Positions 1-11,892 of a stretch of 64,000 nucleotides of DNA are shown here, piece after piece. A model generated the notes under the pieces. It was not told where the DNA came from. It worked only from the letters and a program-made list of their open reading frames with translations, and made no database searches. The translations under genes and the position numbers were made by a program. The first letter of the stretch is position 1. Each line of letters opens with the position of its first letter. Source of the DNA: Margaritifera margaritifera (lineage: Eukaryota > Mollusca > Bivalvia > Unionida > Margaritiferidae); NCBI GenBank assembly GCA_029931535.1, contig JAQPZY010001436.1, positions 1,949,001 through 2,013,000 of the forward strand, in the 5' to 3' direction.

Positions 1-297
1 CAAGAGGGCAAGAGAGAGAAACAGGGAAAGCAGTGGAGATTTTGATGAAATTGTGTAACACGTTTTATTCATTTAGAAAATGGAGATTAAACAGTAAACT
101 TCTTATTTTCTATTTTGTTAATGACCTGTAACTTTAAATTCATCACTGAATCTAGAGAGGATAGAAGCAATGGTCTACAATTGAAACCATAATTATATAC
201 ATGTTCATACGCCATGGGTGAATAACAATTTGATATACCTATGGTATTGGTGTAGCAAATTGCTTATACTAACTCTTCCAAAGTCATGCTATTTTTT

Positions 298-1775
298 AGC
301 TCTACTGGTCATAGACAAGAAGAGCCTATGGGATGGTCTGTTGTCTGTCGTCAATCCATCCATTAGCACAAGTTTGTTATCACTTCTCCTCCTAGACTAC
401 TTGGAGAATTGCCATGAAACTTTGCACACACATTCGTCCCAAGGTTTACTTGGTCCTAAATGAAAATGGTGCCACTAGGACATCCAATATGGCCACTACA
501 GTTGCCATCTTGAAAATCTTGTTATCACTACTCCTGAATAGATGGTCGTATCATCATGGGGTTTTAACTGAAAGACTTCTTATGATATCTAGTTGGTCCT
601 AAATGAAAATGGTCCTAATCTAATGTGCAATATGGCCACCACAGCAGCTATCTTGAACATATTGTTATTGCTACTCCTCTGGAACAGAAAGTTTTATTGA
701 CATGAGGTTTTCACCAGAAGACTTCTCATGATGTCTAGTTGGTTCTAAATAAAAATGGTGCCAATTTGGTGTCCAATATGGATGGCAGTGGCCATCTTGA
801 AAATCTGGTTATCATTACTCCTCTTGAATAGATGGTCATATCAGTGTGGGATTTTCACTAAAAGATTTCTTATAATGTCTAGTTGGCTCTAAATGAAAAT
901 GTTGCTGATGTGATGTCATATATGGCCACCACATTGGCCATCTTGAAAATCTTTTTGTTGCTACTCCTGAATGAAAAGTAATATTGCCATGTGGTTTTTA
1001 CCACAAAACTTCTTATGATGTTTGGTTGGTCTTAAATGAAAATGGTGTGGCTTGCATATCCAGTATGGTCTCCACAGTGGCCATCAAGAAAATGTTGTTA
1101 AGGCTACTCCTGAATGGATGGTTGTATCGACATTGGTTTTTTGACTAAACGACTTCTTATGAAGTCTAGTTGGTCGTAATGAAAATGGTGGTGCTCCGAG
1201 ATCTAATATGGCTGCTGCAGTGACCAGCTTGAAAATCTTGTTATGGCTACTCATAAATGATTGGTTATATCAGCATGGGGCTTTCACTGAAAGACTTCTT
1301 ATGATGTCTAGTTGGTCGTAAATTAAAATGGTGCTGATCTGACTTTGAGTATATCCACTACAATGGACATCTTGAAAATCTTGTTATTGCTAGTTCACCT
1401 AGATGGCTGCTTATATTGATATTGTGCTTTCACCAAAAGACTTGTGATGTCTAGTTGGTCCTAAATAGAAATGGTGCTAATCTGATATCCAATATGGCCA
1501 CCATGGCAGCCATCTTGAAAATCTTGTATGGTTACTCATCCAAAATGGAAAGTCATATCAACATGTGTTTTTTCCACCAGAAGACTTCTTATGATGTCTT
1601 CTTGGTCCTTAATGATGTATTGTTGGTCCTAAATGAAAATGGTACAAATCTGACATCCAATATATCCACCACAGTAGCTAATTTGAAAATCTTGTTATTG
1701 CTGAAGAATATCAGAGATGGTTTCAGCACTTAGTAGTTAAAAGGAAGAAATGGTCTTATCTTCAATTCATCAAAT
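298..1775. repeat. Head-tandem-tail repeat element, copy 1 (about 144-bp units)
   Basis: A head of about 130 bp (tagctctactggtcatagac, then gtccattagcacaagtttg) is followed by about eight degenerate tandem units. Their marker cttcttatgatgtctagttg falls near 574, 721, 864, 1004, 1151, 1293, 1439 and 1582, a period of 140-147 bp. The element ends in a unique tail near 1690-1775 (atcagagatggtttcag, ggaagaaatggtcttatctt). Heads or tails of the same type recur at 51593 and 58347, so this is a dispersed element with variable unit number. The design resembles bivalve 'pearl'-type or Helitron-derived non-autonomous elements; that assignment is inference. The short open frames inside it are not genes. 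Bases 1-297 before the head show nothing recognisable. Confidence 0.8.
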
Positions 1776-1830
1776 TCTTTTCAGGCAGTAGTGCATCAGT
1801 CCCATCGAGAGATTCTTGGTTATGTATGTA

Positions 1831-1831
<1 letters not shown>

Positions 1832-1862
<31 letters not shown>
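1832..1862. repeat. (TA)n microsatellite
   Basis: A perfect 31-base TA run directly abuts the left end of DIRS-like element A. Confidence 0.97.
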
Positions 1863-1865
<3 letters not shown>

Positions 1866-1950
1866 TCTGTCAAATTAGTCCCCAATCACATTAATAATAA
1901 ACTCTTCTACCTCATGAATCCAGTTCTCCAAGAAAGATTTAACTTTTCCA

Positions 1951-1953
<3 letters not shown>

Positions 1954-2030
<77 letters not shown>
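1954..2030. repeat. (TA)n microsatellite inside the left terminal repeat of element A
   Basis: A perfect 77-base alternating TA run interrupts the left inverted terminal repeat. The right arm has ordinary sequence at the equivalent place. Confidence 0.97.
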
Positions 2031-2032
<2 letters not shown>

Positions 2033-2487
2033 TATAGACAATGTGAAGAAACTCTTCCAAATTACCTCCTGAACACCACCATTTGGTGGCTACATGTATA
2101 CCAAATGTTATGCAGTTTACATTTTTGCTGCGGTACAAGTAACAGTGCACTGCATCGCCTCTAGACATCCATCAGGGTCATCTATAATTCAAGTCATCTG
2201 ACATAAAGTTGTAACAACATTGTTAATTAAGGTTACTGCAAAATCTTCGTAACTTTATTTATGAATTTTCATTGATATTTGTGCATATTTTTTGCTTGTT
2301 GTGGACTTTGTTTTCTGTCTTCGTAGTTGCACATGGTATCATTGATGCTGACTGTTCGTATGCTTTTTTTGCAGACACTGGTTGAGTTTCTCACATGTTT
2401 TAATAACAGGTGCAGTTATTGTTATAGTTGACACGATTGGGTTATTTACCATTAGTTTGATGTTTTCATTGTCACTTCAGATGTACA

Positions 2488-3960
2488 ATGGTGACCAAAT
2501 GTTCCAAATGCAAGAAGTTTAAGGTCAGCGAAGACACTTATAAGATGTGCCTCACCTGTACCAAGTATTTGTTATCTTCACCTTACAATGTTTGCTTAAC
2601 GTGGTTAGAAGGAATGTGATCCACATTGTTGCTGAAAAGTTTTAAGGACAGAAAGAGAGAGGTGTAGTCCTGGTCTTCAGGTAGTGACATCTTTTGTCTG
2701 CAATGTAACTTCGTCCATAAGTAGCATAGTTGAGGATGCTACTATGTTCCCTCTCTCTCTAGGATTTATAGTTACCATTACATCCAACCAGCTTTCAGTG
2801 GAAGAATGGTGTGCATCAGATGGTACACCCATCTTAGGCACTGCTTGAGACACAGATGAGGAGACTTATCAGGAGATGATGATGCAGTTGTTGGCATCAG
2901 TAGAGTTTCTATATCTGCTTTCAGCATATGTCTTCAATGCAGACTTGGAGTTGACAGATTATCTTCCAACTTTTTGCCAGCCAAGTGTCCCCACATGTCT
3001 GAGCATGGCCGTAGTAACTGTAAGGGGATAATACTGACATCGCAGGCATATATTACAAGGCATCTTTGCTGTCTGCCACCACTCTGGTTGCCAATCAGCC
3101 AGTCCAGCCATCAGTTCATATTGACTAGGTCAGTCACATTGACCAGTCATGCTTCATGCTGACCAATTGTACCATTGTATGTAGAATCTTTTGGGGACCT
3201 GCATAACCAATCTGTCTGAGCTGACCTTCAATCTGAACTTCCAGCCACCCATCCAGCCATCTGTTCCAGTAACAAAAGCCGTGTCAGTTCCCCGGTTGCT
3301 AGTTCAGCCGGCGGGTCTGATGTTGATGGTGTATCTGGTCAATAGGTGCCAGATCACACCCAGTGATGAGAGCACGTCTTTGGGCAGAAATGATAAATGC
3401 ATTCTTGGAAGCTATGCCTGCTGAGGACAGCCCTACAGTGATTACAGTGAAAACCTTGTTTAGTTGGCTCTCTGCGATTCCTCATAGGAGTGGACCCAGC
3501 TAGCTTAAAAGTGGCAGTTGAGGAGATGTATCATATTGTGTCACTGTACAAGTGCCCACCACCACCATTCATGAGCCAGGGTTATAAGGTCGTGGCCTCT
3601 GTAGACGTTGAGGATGAGGAGGAACACCCCTCCTTCCAGCTACTGTTGCAGTTGCAAAGATTAGGGAAGTCTCCCACCATCTGTTAGACAAAATCAGAGT
3701 CAGGGAATTATTTCGGAGAGCCACTTGCCAGTGTCCTTCTCTTACCTCTGGTACTGTAAACACTTGGACACTTACAATGCAGATGTTCCAAGTTTAGATA
3801 AGAATATTTTGGCTGTGAACATGACAACCATGCAGTTCAACAAGGTTGATCTCCATGTTTTTCATGCAACTATTAAAATTGTGCAGAACATGGTTGCCAC
3901 TTCATCAGTGTTTGACTTTGTGTCCTTGGCAATTTTTCGTCTCACTAAAAATTAGGCAAT
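2488..3960 (+). pseudogene. DIRS element A gag remnant
   Basis: An ATG at 2488 opens a short frame reading MVTKCSKCKKFKV with a second CxxC (LTCTKY) 20-odd residues later, and stops near 2620. This small zinc-knuckle-like start is shared with elements B, C and E. The rest of gag is scattered over frames, for example 3490-3687 (VAVEEMYHIVSLYKCPPPP) and 3725-3955. The stretch around 3490 has a relative in element D near 35040, so A and D are one family. The assignment as gag comes from its position ahead of the reverse transcriptase. Confidence 0.6.
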
Positions 3961-4558
3961 GAGCATACATGGGAGTCAACTGGCCACATTGCCAAGGTGA
4001 TAACCATGGCTGTGCATCTCTTTATGGCCAATTCCCTGACGGCTTCTTGGAATCTAGATTTAGTGAGATGAGACATATTTCTCCTCTCATTCATGCTTAA
4101 GCCACATCACTCACTGGCCCTGCGATCATAGCCCTTTAGTTCACTACTGCTATTCAGCAGCTGTAACGAGGATATGCAGAAGCAGGCAGCAGAAGAGCTG
4201 CCTCCAGCTTTCCATACACCCTTCTCCAGTTTTTCGCACACATCAGTCTTGGCCACAATGGAGAGATGATCATAGGCAGAAGGAGAGAAGGCTGAATCCC
4301 TCTCAACAGTAGCAGTTCACTCACAAGCAAACTTCAGTTGGCAACAGGCCTCTCAGTTTTGGAAGCGATATAATAAAAGGGACAGGAAACCAAGTTTCTC
4401 CTTCCCTAAACCTCCCAAAAATTGCCAATTAATTTCCACAGTGATCCATTTGTTTTTCAGTTGGGAATTGCATTTCGTTTATCCAGCACTCTTCCCTTTC
4501 ATCCCCCCCCCCCCTTCTGTGGAGGATCCAACCAATCCCAACAAGGCAGAAATGCTAG

Positions 4559-5011
4559 ATGAGGAGAGCTGCTCTTTACTCTCCAAGTAGGCAGTTCTCA
4601 GGCCAAATTTTCCGCATTCCAGGTTTTTTCTTTGCTGCCAAAGCCAACAGAAAGCTTGGACTGATTATTGATCTTAGCTGTCTTATCAAAAAACATAGCC
4701 AGGTCAAAGTTCAAAATGAAGATGGCACTGTCAATGATGCTTCCATGAAAAGGAACAAGTCTGCAATCAGTCTCAATCTGACTGATGCATACTTCCATAT
4801 CCCTATCCATCCGGCCAAATCAACAGTGACTGCAGCATACCAAGATTACTCACTGCAAAAGCATATTTTACATTTTTGCCTTTTCTCCCAGCCGGGCTTT
4901 CTAGTGAACTGGGAGAAGTCTCGTCTCACTCTCTCCCAGCACTTCATCCGTCTGGTATGGAATTTTTTTTACCCATCTTTACCTTGTTCGTCTACTTCCC
5001 ATCCACACTGA
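4559..5011 (+). pseudogene. DIRS element A reverse transcriptase remnant
   Basis: The frame contains LGLIIDLSCLIKKH (palm entry), SLNLTDAYFHIPIHPA (motif A, catalytic Asp) and GFLVNWEKSRLTLSQHF (the segment after motif C). The fingers/palm stretch holding the YxDD box is missing: the sequence jumps from motif A to the GFLVNWEKS block, an internal deletion of roughly 100 residues. The phrase 'VNWEKS-LT-SQ' is characteristic of DIRS-type polymerases. Confidence 0.78.
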
Positions 5012-5199
5012 ACAGAATATCGAGCTCTCAGAACGTGGTTTTTTGCAGAGTTTTCCACTCTTATTTACTGAATGCAGTGGTGGACTTGATCCTCCTGGGC
5101 TGCCTCTTTATGTGACCTCAGCAGATGGCCCTACTAGTTCAGTGATGCCTCTTTTCTGGGTGTTTAAATCATTGAGTTATGATCGTGACTGAGATGAAA

Positions 5200-5800
5200 C
5201 AGTTCCAGCATCAGTGGCAAGACAAACACGGCCGGAATTCCTCAGGAGAAATCCCAATAATGATAATGTAGGACAACTCTTTGGTGGTGACCTACCTCCT
5301 CAAAAGGGGTGGATGGGTGTAGGGACCAAATCACATAACCTGTGCATCCAGGTCTGGGACTTTCTGCACTGGTGCTCCCAGCTCAGTATTACAGTCCAGA
5401 TCAAACAGATTCACAGCAGGTTCAATTTTCTTGCTGATCCATTTTCAAGTAGTCGCTTGACTCTTCATTGCTTTATGATCCCTTCATCTGGCAATATTTC
5501 ATTGGATTTACACACTTGGGGGGTATTCAGTGATAGATATCTTTGTGACAATGTGGAACCATACACTGCCCACCTTCATCTCTCCAGACCTGTACTCAGA
5601 AGCCTTTTTCTAACCATTCTGATACAGAAAATTCTCCAGAAAATAAATGACCAGACCTTCAAATTGGTTCTGATAGCTCCTTTCAGATGGGACAAATCAT
5701 GGGTGAACAGTCTACTCTATCAAGTGCAGGATGTTCCCCGGAAAATCCCAATGATATTGTTGTCCATCTCTGCCTGGACAGGCTCCTCTTTAATGCCTGA
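5200..5800 (+). pseudogene. DIRS element A RNase H tail and downstream pol segment
   Basis: Residues around 5260-5480 align by eye with the C-terminal RNase H portion of DIRS pol. They are followed by a segment ending LVLIAPFRWDKSWVNSLLYQ (about 5660-5720), which recurs in element D (MILIAPFRWDKSW) and, altered, in element C (LILIAPLKLEK). The catalytic DAS motif of RNase H is not visible here. Confidence 0.65.
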
Positions 5801-5817
5801 CTCTTGTCAGGATAGCC

Positions 5818-6780
5818 TTGCGCAGAAAGGAATTTTGCCCCATTCAATCGTGTAGAGGGTCTTTAAGGCTGGAAGAGTGCCCTCCACTTCTAAGGCATAT
5901 GGTGCATTTTCAGGGACTTGTGGAAGGGCTACAACATTGTTCCCATGCATGCCTTGGTTTCTCAACTTGCAAACTTTTTTCTCTTCAAGGAGAAAGATTT
6001 AGCCCCTAATACTGTCATGGGCTACTACTCCATGATTTGTGACACATTCAGACCTGATCGTAAAGGGAATATAGGGGATATAGATGACATACAAGGACCC
6101 GTCAGACTTGTTGGCCACTTTTGACATTGAATCTGACCAGATCACTGACCCTGTTCCTTAAGTGGAACATTTCATGGGTTCACATGACTCAACTTGGACA
6201 AGCTCAAGCCCCTATGTTGCAAAACACGTTTTTTGATAACTCTAGCTTTGGCATACAGTGTGAATGAGTTGCATGCCCTTTTAATAGACATAAACTATCA
6301 CTAGTTCAGATTGGATGGTTCTGTAGTCCTAATGATGTAGCCAGGTTTCATAGCCAAGAGCATGTTATAATTTGGGCAATAAGAAGGTGGTCATTTCCTT
6401 TTTCTTCTCTATTGATATGTTGATGGAGGCAGTGGTGCAAGACCCGGTTTATGCTGTTGGACACTACTTTAAATGCATGGAAAAATGCTATTGGGCCTGA
6501 CAACATCTTTTTCTTCTGGTAAAAGCTTGGAAACACAACTTAACCCCAGAAGCCCTGGTGTCTTGGCTTAAGTAGGTGAGATGATCATTGTACTCTAAAG
6601 TCTCACAGGACCAGATACACCTCATGAAAATGCAAGCAATCTCTGTGAGCCTACCATTCAAAAGCAACTTTTCGAATGAAGACATCATTGAAGCTGTTGG
6701 CTGGCATCCACAGTCAACCTTCTAGAGTTTCTACCTCAGAGATCTAGCATTGCAGAGAAGGGAATTGAATCTGGTGGGTC
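5818..6780 (+). pseudogene. DIRS element A tyrosine recombinase remnant
   Basis: Fragments in several frames match a DIRS tyrosine recombinase in order. An N-terminal core-binding piece (ANFFLFKEKDLAPNTVMGYY, about 5954-6040) is followed by a DPVYAVGHYFK piece near 6450. A C-terminal piece near 6625-6760 reads SNEDIIEAVGWHPQSTF and then, after a stop, SFYLRDLA, where the family keeps its nucleophilic Tyr. The residues at the HxxR position are not conserved. Inactive. Confidence 0.68.
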
Positions 6781-7055
6781 TAGTGGCTTTGGCCCATATG
6801 ACCACCAGACCCAGTTAACAATAGCATGACCTCCTCACAAGAACGGATTTATAGCTTTAACTTGATTCATCTGGATTTTTTCTTGGTAAGAAAATGTCGT
6901 TAGCTTCTCATTACCGGTGTATTGACATTAGGTGTCACATGAATGTGGGTTGTGCTACCTTCACATTTGGGGAGTGATTTATCCTTCATATGAGGACTCC
7001 AGCCATACTTTTCTCAAAGGGTACCCATTGTAGAGGTTGGATACTCGTGCATTTC

Positions 7056-7500
7056 CTCTTCCTATTACTTATCCTAATAACATTAGTGTGATCAGGAAAC
7101 ATATTTGATGGAGAAAGTGAGTTTCTTAGTAAACTGTTTTTGAGTGAATACTTACAATCAAATTATTTTGTAAGTACCACACACCTCCCCCAAATGTGGC
7201 ATCCCTGTTGATGTTTTGCTAAAGTTTAGACTGGATAAAATTTTTTTTGATTCTGTATTTGCTTCCAACCATGAGTTTTGAGACCCAACAAAATTGTTTT
7301 CTTCCTATTCTCCTAACATTAATGCGATCAGGGAATGTATTTGATTAAGAAAATGAGTGGGGTTTTTTTTGGGGTGGGGGGTGGGTGGTAAACTATGTTT
7401 CTCAGTGAATACTTGTGATCAAATTACTATAAAGGACTCCAACACCTCCACCAAATGTGAGCCTCCTTGTTGATGTTTTACTCGGGCTTCGAGTAGGTAA
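7056..7500. repeat. Internal complementary region of element A, present twice
   Basis: Two related stretches (about 7070-7240 and 7311-7500) each contain a copy of the outer right end (acattagtgtgatcag / acattaatgcgatcagg) followed by its inverted counterpart (gtgaatacttacaatcaaat / gtgaatacttgtgatcaaat). That paired arrangement defines the DIRS internal complementary region, used to circularise the cDNA. A tandem duplicate is unusual. Confidence 0.62.
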
Positions 7501-7705
7501 CATCCAGCATATCGGCAGCTACCTGGCAATGGAAATTGGAGGTGATTTGGAATAGTTTCTTACTTTTGTCTATATGTTACAGAGATGGGAAAAGACAAAA
7601 TATCTCATCTCTCTGGGAGGTCTGGATTCGAGAGGTAAATGTAATGGAGTTCAATAATTTCCTAAAATTAATGTGATTGGGAAAGTATTCTCAGATAAAG
7701 AAGTA

Positions 7706-8519
7706 GTTTCGTCACTAAGTCATTTGATGCATTCTAAAAGGTATGTATAACATCTTGAAGATTAAGACTCAGTCTGGTATTATAAGTTTTTGTTTTTGCT
7801 GTGTATCATTTCACGACTTAAATACACTTTGTGTACTATGGAATGCTCTAGAAAACATGCATAATTATTGTTTTATTGTTTCTGTTGGGCTGGAAGAATT
7901 CAGTAATAAAATCCTATCATTTTAAATCTTTTAAACAATATGTTTTACAGTACAACTTCTCTTTAGCAGTCATAATCGCAAACAGAAAATTCTTTGGTTT
8001 TGTATGGGAGATAAAAGAAACAGGACTGAGAAAAAAGGAACTGGCACAGTCATCATTGTTAAGACAATAGGGATCACATATGCTATCAAATATATTTAAA
8101 CCTTGCCAGCATTTTTTCTTTTGAGTTTTATATATGGAATATGTTCAGAAGGAAATTATTAAAAAAACTGGCTCTTTAAACGAGGTGTTTGTTGATGGTT
8201 TTAGGGGGAATACAGAATCCTTACATCCCCCACATGCCAACAAAAATTGAATCTCTGGTCTGGGGATGATGTAGAAGATCTGGAATATGATCAATTCATG
8301 ATTTTATATGATTTACTAGTTCTTGTGGCTTCTGTGTTTGCTTCCAACCATGAATTTTGAGACCCAACAAAATTGTTTTTTTTCCATTAAAGACTACAGA
8401 CATTCCAGATATAATTACCCATGAAAAGTAGTGTTTTACAAATCTATAAAATTTTTATCCATAAAAATAGTTGAATTCATTGTATGTGAAGAATTTATGT
8501 TCCAATTTTTTCTCTTTAG
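7706..8519. other. Intronic sequence upstream of GLG1 exon 1
   Basis: AT-rich intron sequence with no open frame I can recognise. About 45 bp near 8333-8378 (tttgcttccaaccatgaatt onward) nearly duplicates 7256-7301, which lies between the two internal complementary regions of element A. Confidence 0.6.
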
Positions 8520-8644
8520 CTTGAAGATTTAATAAGAGAAGCTGATCCGGCATCCAACATAAAAATTGACAGAGTGCTAGCTGAGGCATGCGAATCCGTG
8601 GTCAACACCCTGTGTAAGGACATCCCATCATCAGATGGTGGCAG
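8520..8644 (+). CDS. GLG1: GLG1 coding exon 1 of 7 in the window
   Basis: This exon encodes 41 codons plus two bases, beginning LEDLIREADPAS and containing the pair C-x7-C (ACESVVNTLC) typical of the cysteine-rich GLG1 repeat (Pfam Cys_rich_FGFR). The acceptor is a pyrimidine tract ending in tctctttag at 8519 and the donor is AG|GTTGGT. It opens at a codon boundary and ends after two bases of an Arg codon completed by the first base of the 13798 exon. GLG1 is a type I Golgi membrane glycoprotein with about 16 such repeats in its lumenal part; it binds FGFs and E-selectin in vertebrates. The family assignment rests on repeat pattern and exon continuity. No upstream GLG1 exon was found in bases 1-8519, so the 5' part of the gene lies outside the window. 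Confidence 0.88.
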
Positions 8645-9090
8645 GTTGGTCTATTTTTCATCATACACATTTAATGTGGTTTAATCTTTTCTGAAAAACA
8701 TAAGCAAGATGTGCTGTAGGTATTAATCTTCCAACATACTGATAGATTGGTTGACTGAGTTATATAAAATTGTTGCTGCAGTAGGTTGGTTATTCACTTT
8801 AAAGTAGTAAAGACAATGTTTGGATACATTCATTTTTAGAAGCACAACTTAAATCTATCAGAAGTCATAGTGACCTATACTTTATGCTTTGGAGTTTATG
8901 TCAGATGTTGGTATTGTGCAATGGCCTGTGGGTAAGATGTAGTGTTGTAAAATTTGTGTGATTATGAGTTGTAGATAACATTAGTACTGTAGATGTAATC
9001 AGAGATAGGGACTTTGTCCTTTTAAATTGGTCAGAAGGGTAGAAGATTGTGCTAATTGATATGTGTTTTAATAGCAGTGATACAAAACCT
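8645..9090. other. Unassigned GLG1 intron sequence
   Basis: No repeat, gene or RNA is recognised in this stretch between exon 1 and the presumed start of element B. Confidence 0.5.
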
Positions 9091-9749
9091 CTCACTATTG
9101 CCTTGCCTTCCTCTTCCGGGACAAAAGTCCAGCTTATACTTCCATTTTCCCATTAGATGGAAAGTTCCAGATCATCTAGAACAGAAAGAATACAGACCAT
9201 GTCTGACTCCCACTTCATAGGCCCATGTAATACCCTTCCTCTTTTCCTTGGATGTTACATATGGTAGACATGTGAAATTTTGCTCGTGAAGTGCCTTTGT
9301 TTTGTGTTCTAAAGATGTATTTTGGCATTTTAATCTAATTTTCCGTGTTGATTGAGTGATAATCCCTTCAGTCCTTGGAAATTTTGAGTGTTATTTAGCT
9401 CTCTTGTTAGTTTGATGAGTTGGTTGCGCCATGCTAATCAGCGGTGCCCAATTCAATTCATCCCTTTCCCCTTTCCTGGTGTTAGGGTAAGTATTTCCTC
9501 CCTTGTTAGTTCCGGAATCTTAATTTATAAGTACTTGCTGCAGCAGTACAAGTTATAAATTGTTGCATAGGGTAAGTATTGCTACCCTGTTTTTTTTTAT
9601 TCTGGAAATTTTCTTTCCTCTGTTCATCAAGTTATTACATTGCAATATTTGTATAAGTACTTGATTTGGCAGTACATATTCTGAATTTTTGAATATTTGG
9701 ATAATATTTATAATTTCAGAGTTGAATGTTGCAGAGTGTGGGGAAATGT

Positions 9750-11340
9750 GGGCATAAAAGGCCCAGTGGGATAATCACCCGACATGTTTAGCTTGTACAA
9801 AATGTGTACATGCAGACAGTTGTCTGTTGTGTTGCCTCTGATCTGACGATATTTGGGACCATGCCAAAAGACTTGAAAGAAGATTCCTTGATCCCAGAAG
9901 GGTATGGGAACTTCCTCTTTGTCAGAGAATAGTAACAAGGCCCAAGGGTCCCAGACAGTTGTACCAACGCAGTCAGTGCCGGATAGGGTTCAATCCAGGG
10001 TCCCTCCCAAGAGAGAAAAAACTCCAGCTGAGAGTGAGTGGTATCCCCTGTACAGGGAGGTGCAGCACCCTCTCAAGCCTGGTTAAGGTGATGAGCAGAT
10101 CATGCCTCCCTGGAAAGAGAGAGCTGTGATCACACTCTGTAAGTTCTGAGGAGGGCTCAGATCAGATCGGAGTTGTCTGACCAGTCCTTGGCCATTAACC
10201 AGTCACCAATCTTCGAGTACCAGTCACTGGTCAATGTAGTCCCACCATTGGTATGGGGACAGGGATTAGGTTGATACCCCCTCCCCCGTCTCATTTATAC
10301 CAATCAATCCTGTTGTGAATATGGAGTCGGCATATACTTGTCTGACTTGGTATGGGTATTGGGCATCCCTCACCCCCTTTACTATGTTCCTGTTTAGTCA
10401 CTACAGGATGTGGGGAAATCCATTCCAGGAAAGTGAATCTTCCTTCCCCTTCATTGCACCATGGATGCCCATGCCTTGGCCTCAAACAAAAAGGAAGGGG
10501 GCCAGTCTTCTCCCCCTGGACATTGTAGGAGGGATGAGAAGTGTCCTGTTCTTCTAAGATGTCTGCTGGTAGGGGCAGTCCCATCGCTTCCTATGAGTTG
10601 TGGGATTAGGATACCCCATACTCCTAAGTCTCCCATTTAACAGAAAGACATTCGGTTGGAAAGTCCTGACTCCCCTCAGGAGCGAGAGCAGGACGATGAT
10701 GTCCTGTCAGTTTTGGTGGACTCAAATGAGTTCGCAGAGGAACTAACTGAGTCGGGTCCCCCTCCTCCCTTCAGAGCCCCAGCCTCCTTCCACCTGTTGG
10801 CTCAGGTAGTGGAGGAGGAAGAAATTTGGTCTTTTAATAAGGCATTTACCGCCTTCTCACCTCAGATTTGTGTCCAAGCCTTCGGACTTTGATGACAGGA
10901 AAATTCTCAACAGTTTGGAGAGATTCTTTGGGGCAGCATTACTCCCTGCGCTCTTTTTACTCCCTCATTCGGCCATGGTAAGGGATCTTTCGCAAAGGTT
11001 TTCAAAGAATTTGCCAGGCAACATAAGGGGTGGTCTGTATCCCTTCCACACTGCAACCACGGTTTCTGCAGCCAGCTACAGAGTTAACTATCCTGCTTGG
11101 CCTCTTGGGATTTATATAGGGACCTGGGCTCACCTTCCAGTCAAGGTGCTGGAGGCTCTGGTGCTTAAGGCTCATACACTAGTCACCATAGCCTCACATG
11201 CCGATCTTTTTTCAGCAGCCTCCTTCAGTCTTCTGAAGGAGAAAAATTTGTCTCCATCCGCACTGCAGCACTTATTAGAGGCAGTTGCCAAAACATCGAG
11301 GCATGCCTTGTCCATGTCCGTGGTGCTATAGTGGAGCTGA
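9750..11340 (+). pseudogene. DIRS element B gag with frameshifts
   Basis: Near 9775-9850 one frame has a CxxC/CxxC cluster (TCLACTKCVHADSC), matching the short zinc-knuckle starts of elements A, C and E. A longer gag portion starts at 10656 (MESPDSPQEREQDDDVLSVL) and shifts frame around 10870-10892. It continues as KPSDFDDRKILNSLERFFG to a stop at 11331, giving about 220 residues. The last part is rich in hydrophobic helices and resembles a capsid-like domain, but I infer gag from position only. Confidence 0.62.
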
Positions 11341-11892
11341 TCCACATCCGTAGGGATATTGCTCTGGACATGTCAACGGTCCTACTGGACCACAGTAAGA
11401 ACCTTCTTAAGGCTCTTTCTTTGGAGGCATATATCGTGACTGTATCATGGGACCTTCTTCCAGGGTTTTAAGAGGATGGAGCCTCAACGGCCCCAGAAGC
11501 AACCCCAATTCAAGCCCCTCTCTCGCCTACAGGCAGCCAGAAGGGCCAAGGGAAAATGTTTGCAGACTCATCCCCCTTCCTTAATGAGATCGGGGGGGGG
11601 GGGGCCCTAGGGACTTGTTTTCTCTTCTGCCTTGCATTCCTCTTCCTGGGATCCCTGTGGGTGCTTAGCTACCTCTCTTTTCAGAGGTTTGGCATCATGG
11701 AAAATACATGGGTCCTTTGTATACCAAAGGGGGGCTAACGGTTTCATTTCTGGGAACATCCTCCTCTTTCAAGGCCTCTCATCCTTTTTCACCAGTCGAA
11801 ACTAGTTTAGTTAAGGGGAGAGGAGCACACCCATGTGCAGAAGGGTGCACTAGCGAGGGTGGAAAATGACCAGTCTCCAGTTTCTACTCCAG

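Larger units (their letters stand above)
1861..7700 (+). mobile_element. DIRS-like retrotransposon A, degenerate
   Basis: The ends are inverted repeats. The left arm (about 1870-2090) contains cccaatcacattaat, atagacaatgtgaagaaact and caaattacctcc. The right arm (about 7500-7700) carries their reverse complements in inverted order. Between them, on the + strand, are gag fragments (2488-3960), reverse transcriptase remnants (4559-5011), an RNase H tail plus downstream pol segment (5200-5800), a tyrosine-recombinase remnant (5818-6780) and an internal complementary region (about 7056-7500). This is the gene order of DIRS elements, which integrate with a tyrosine recombinase rather than an integrase. 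Many stops and frameshifts make it inactive. Confidence 0.82.

Noticed and set aside
1791..2168. Open frames of alternating Ile-Tyr on both strands
   Set aside because: They are translations of the (TA)n runs at 1832-1862 and 1954-2030 and have no other content.
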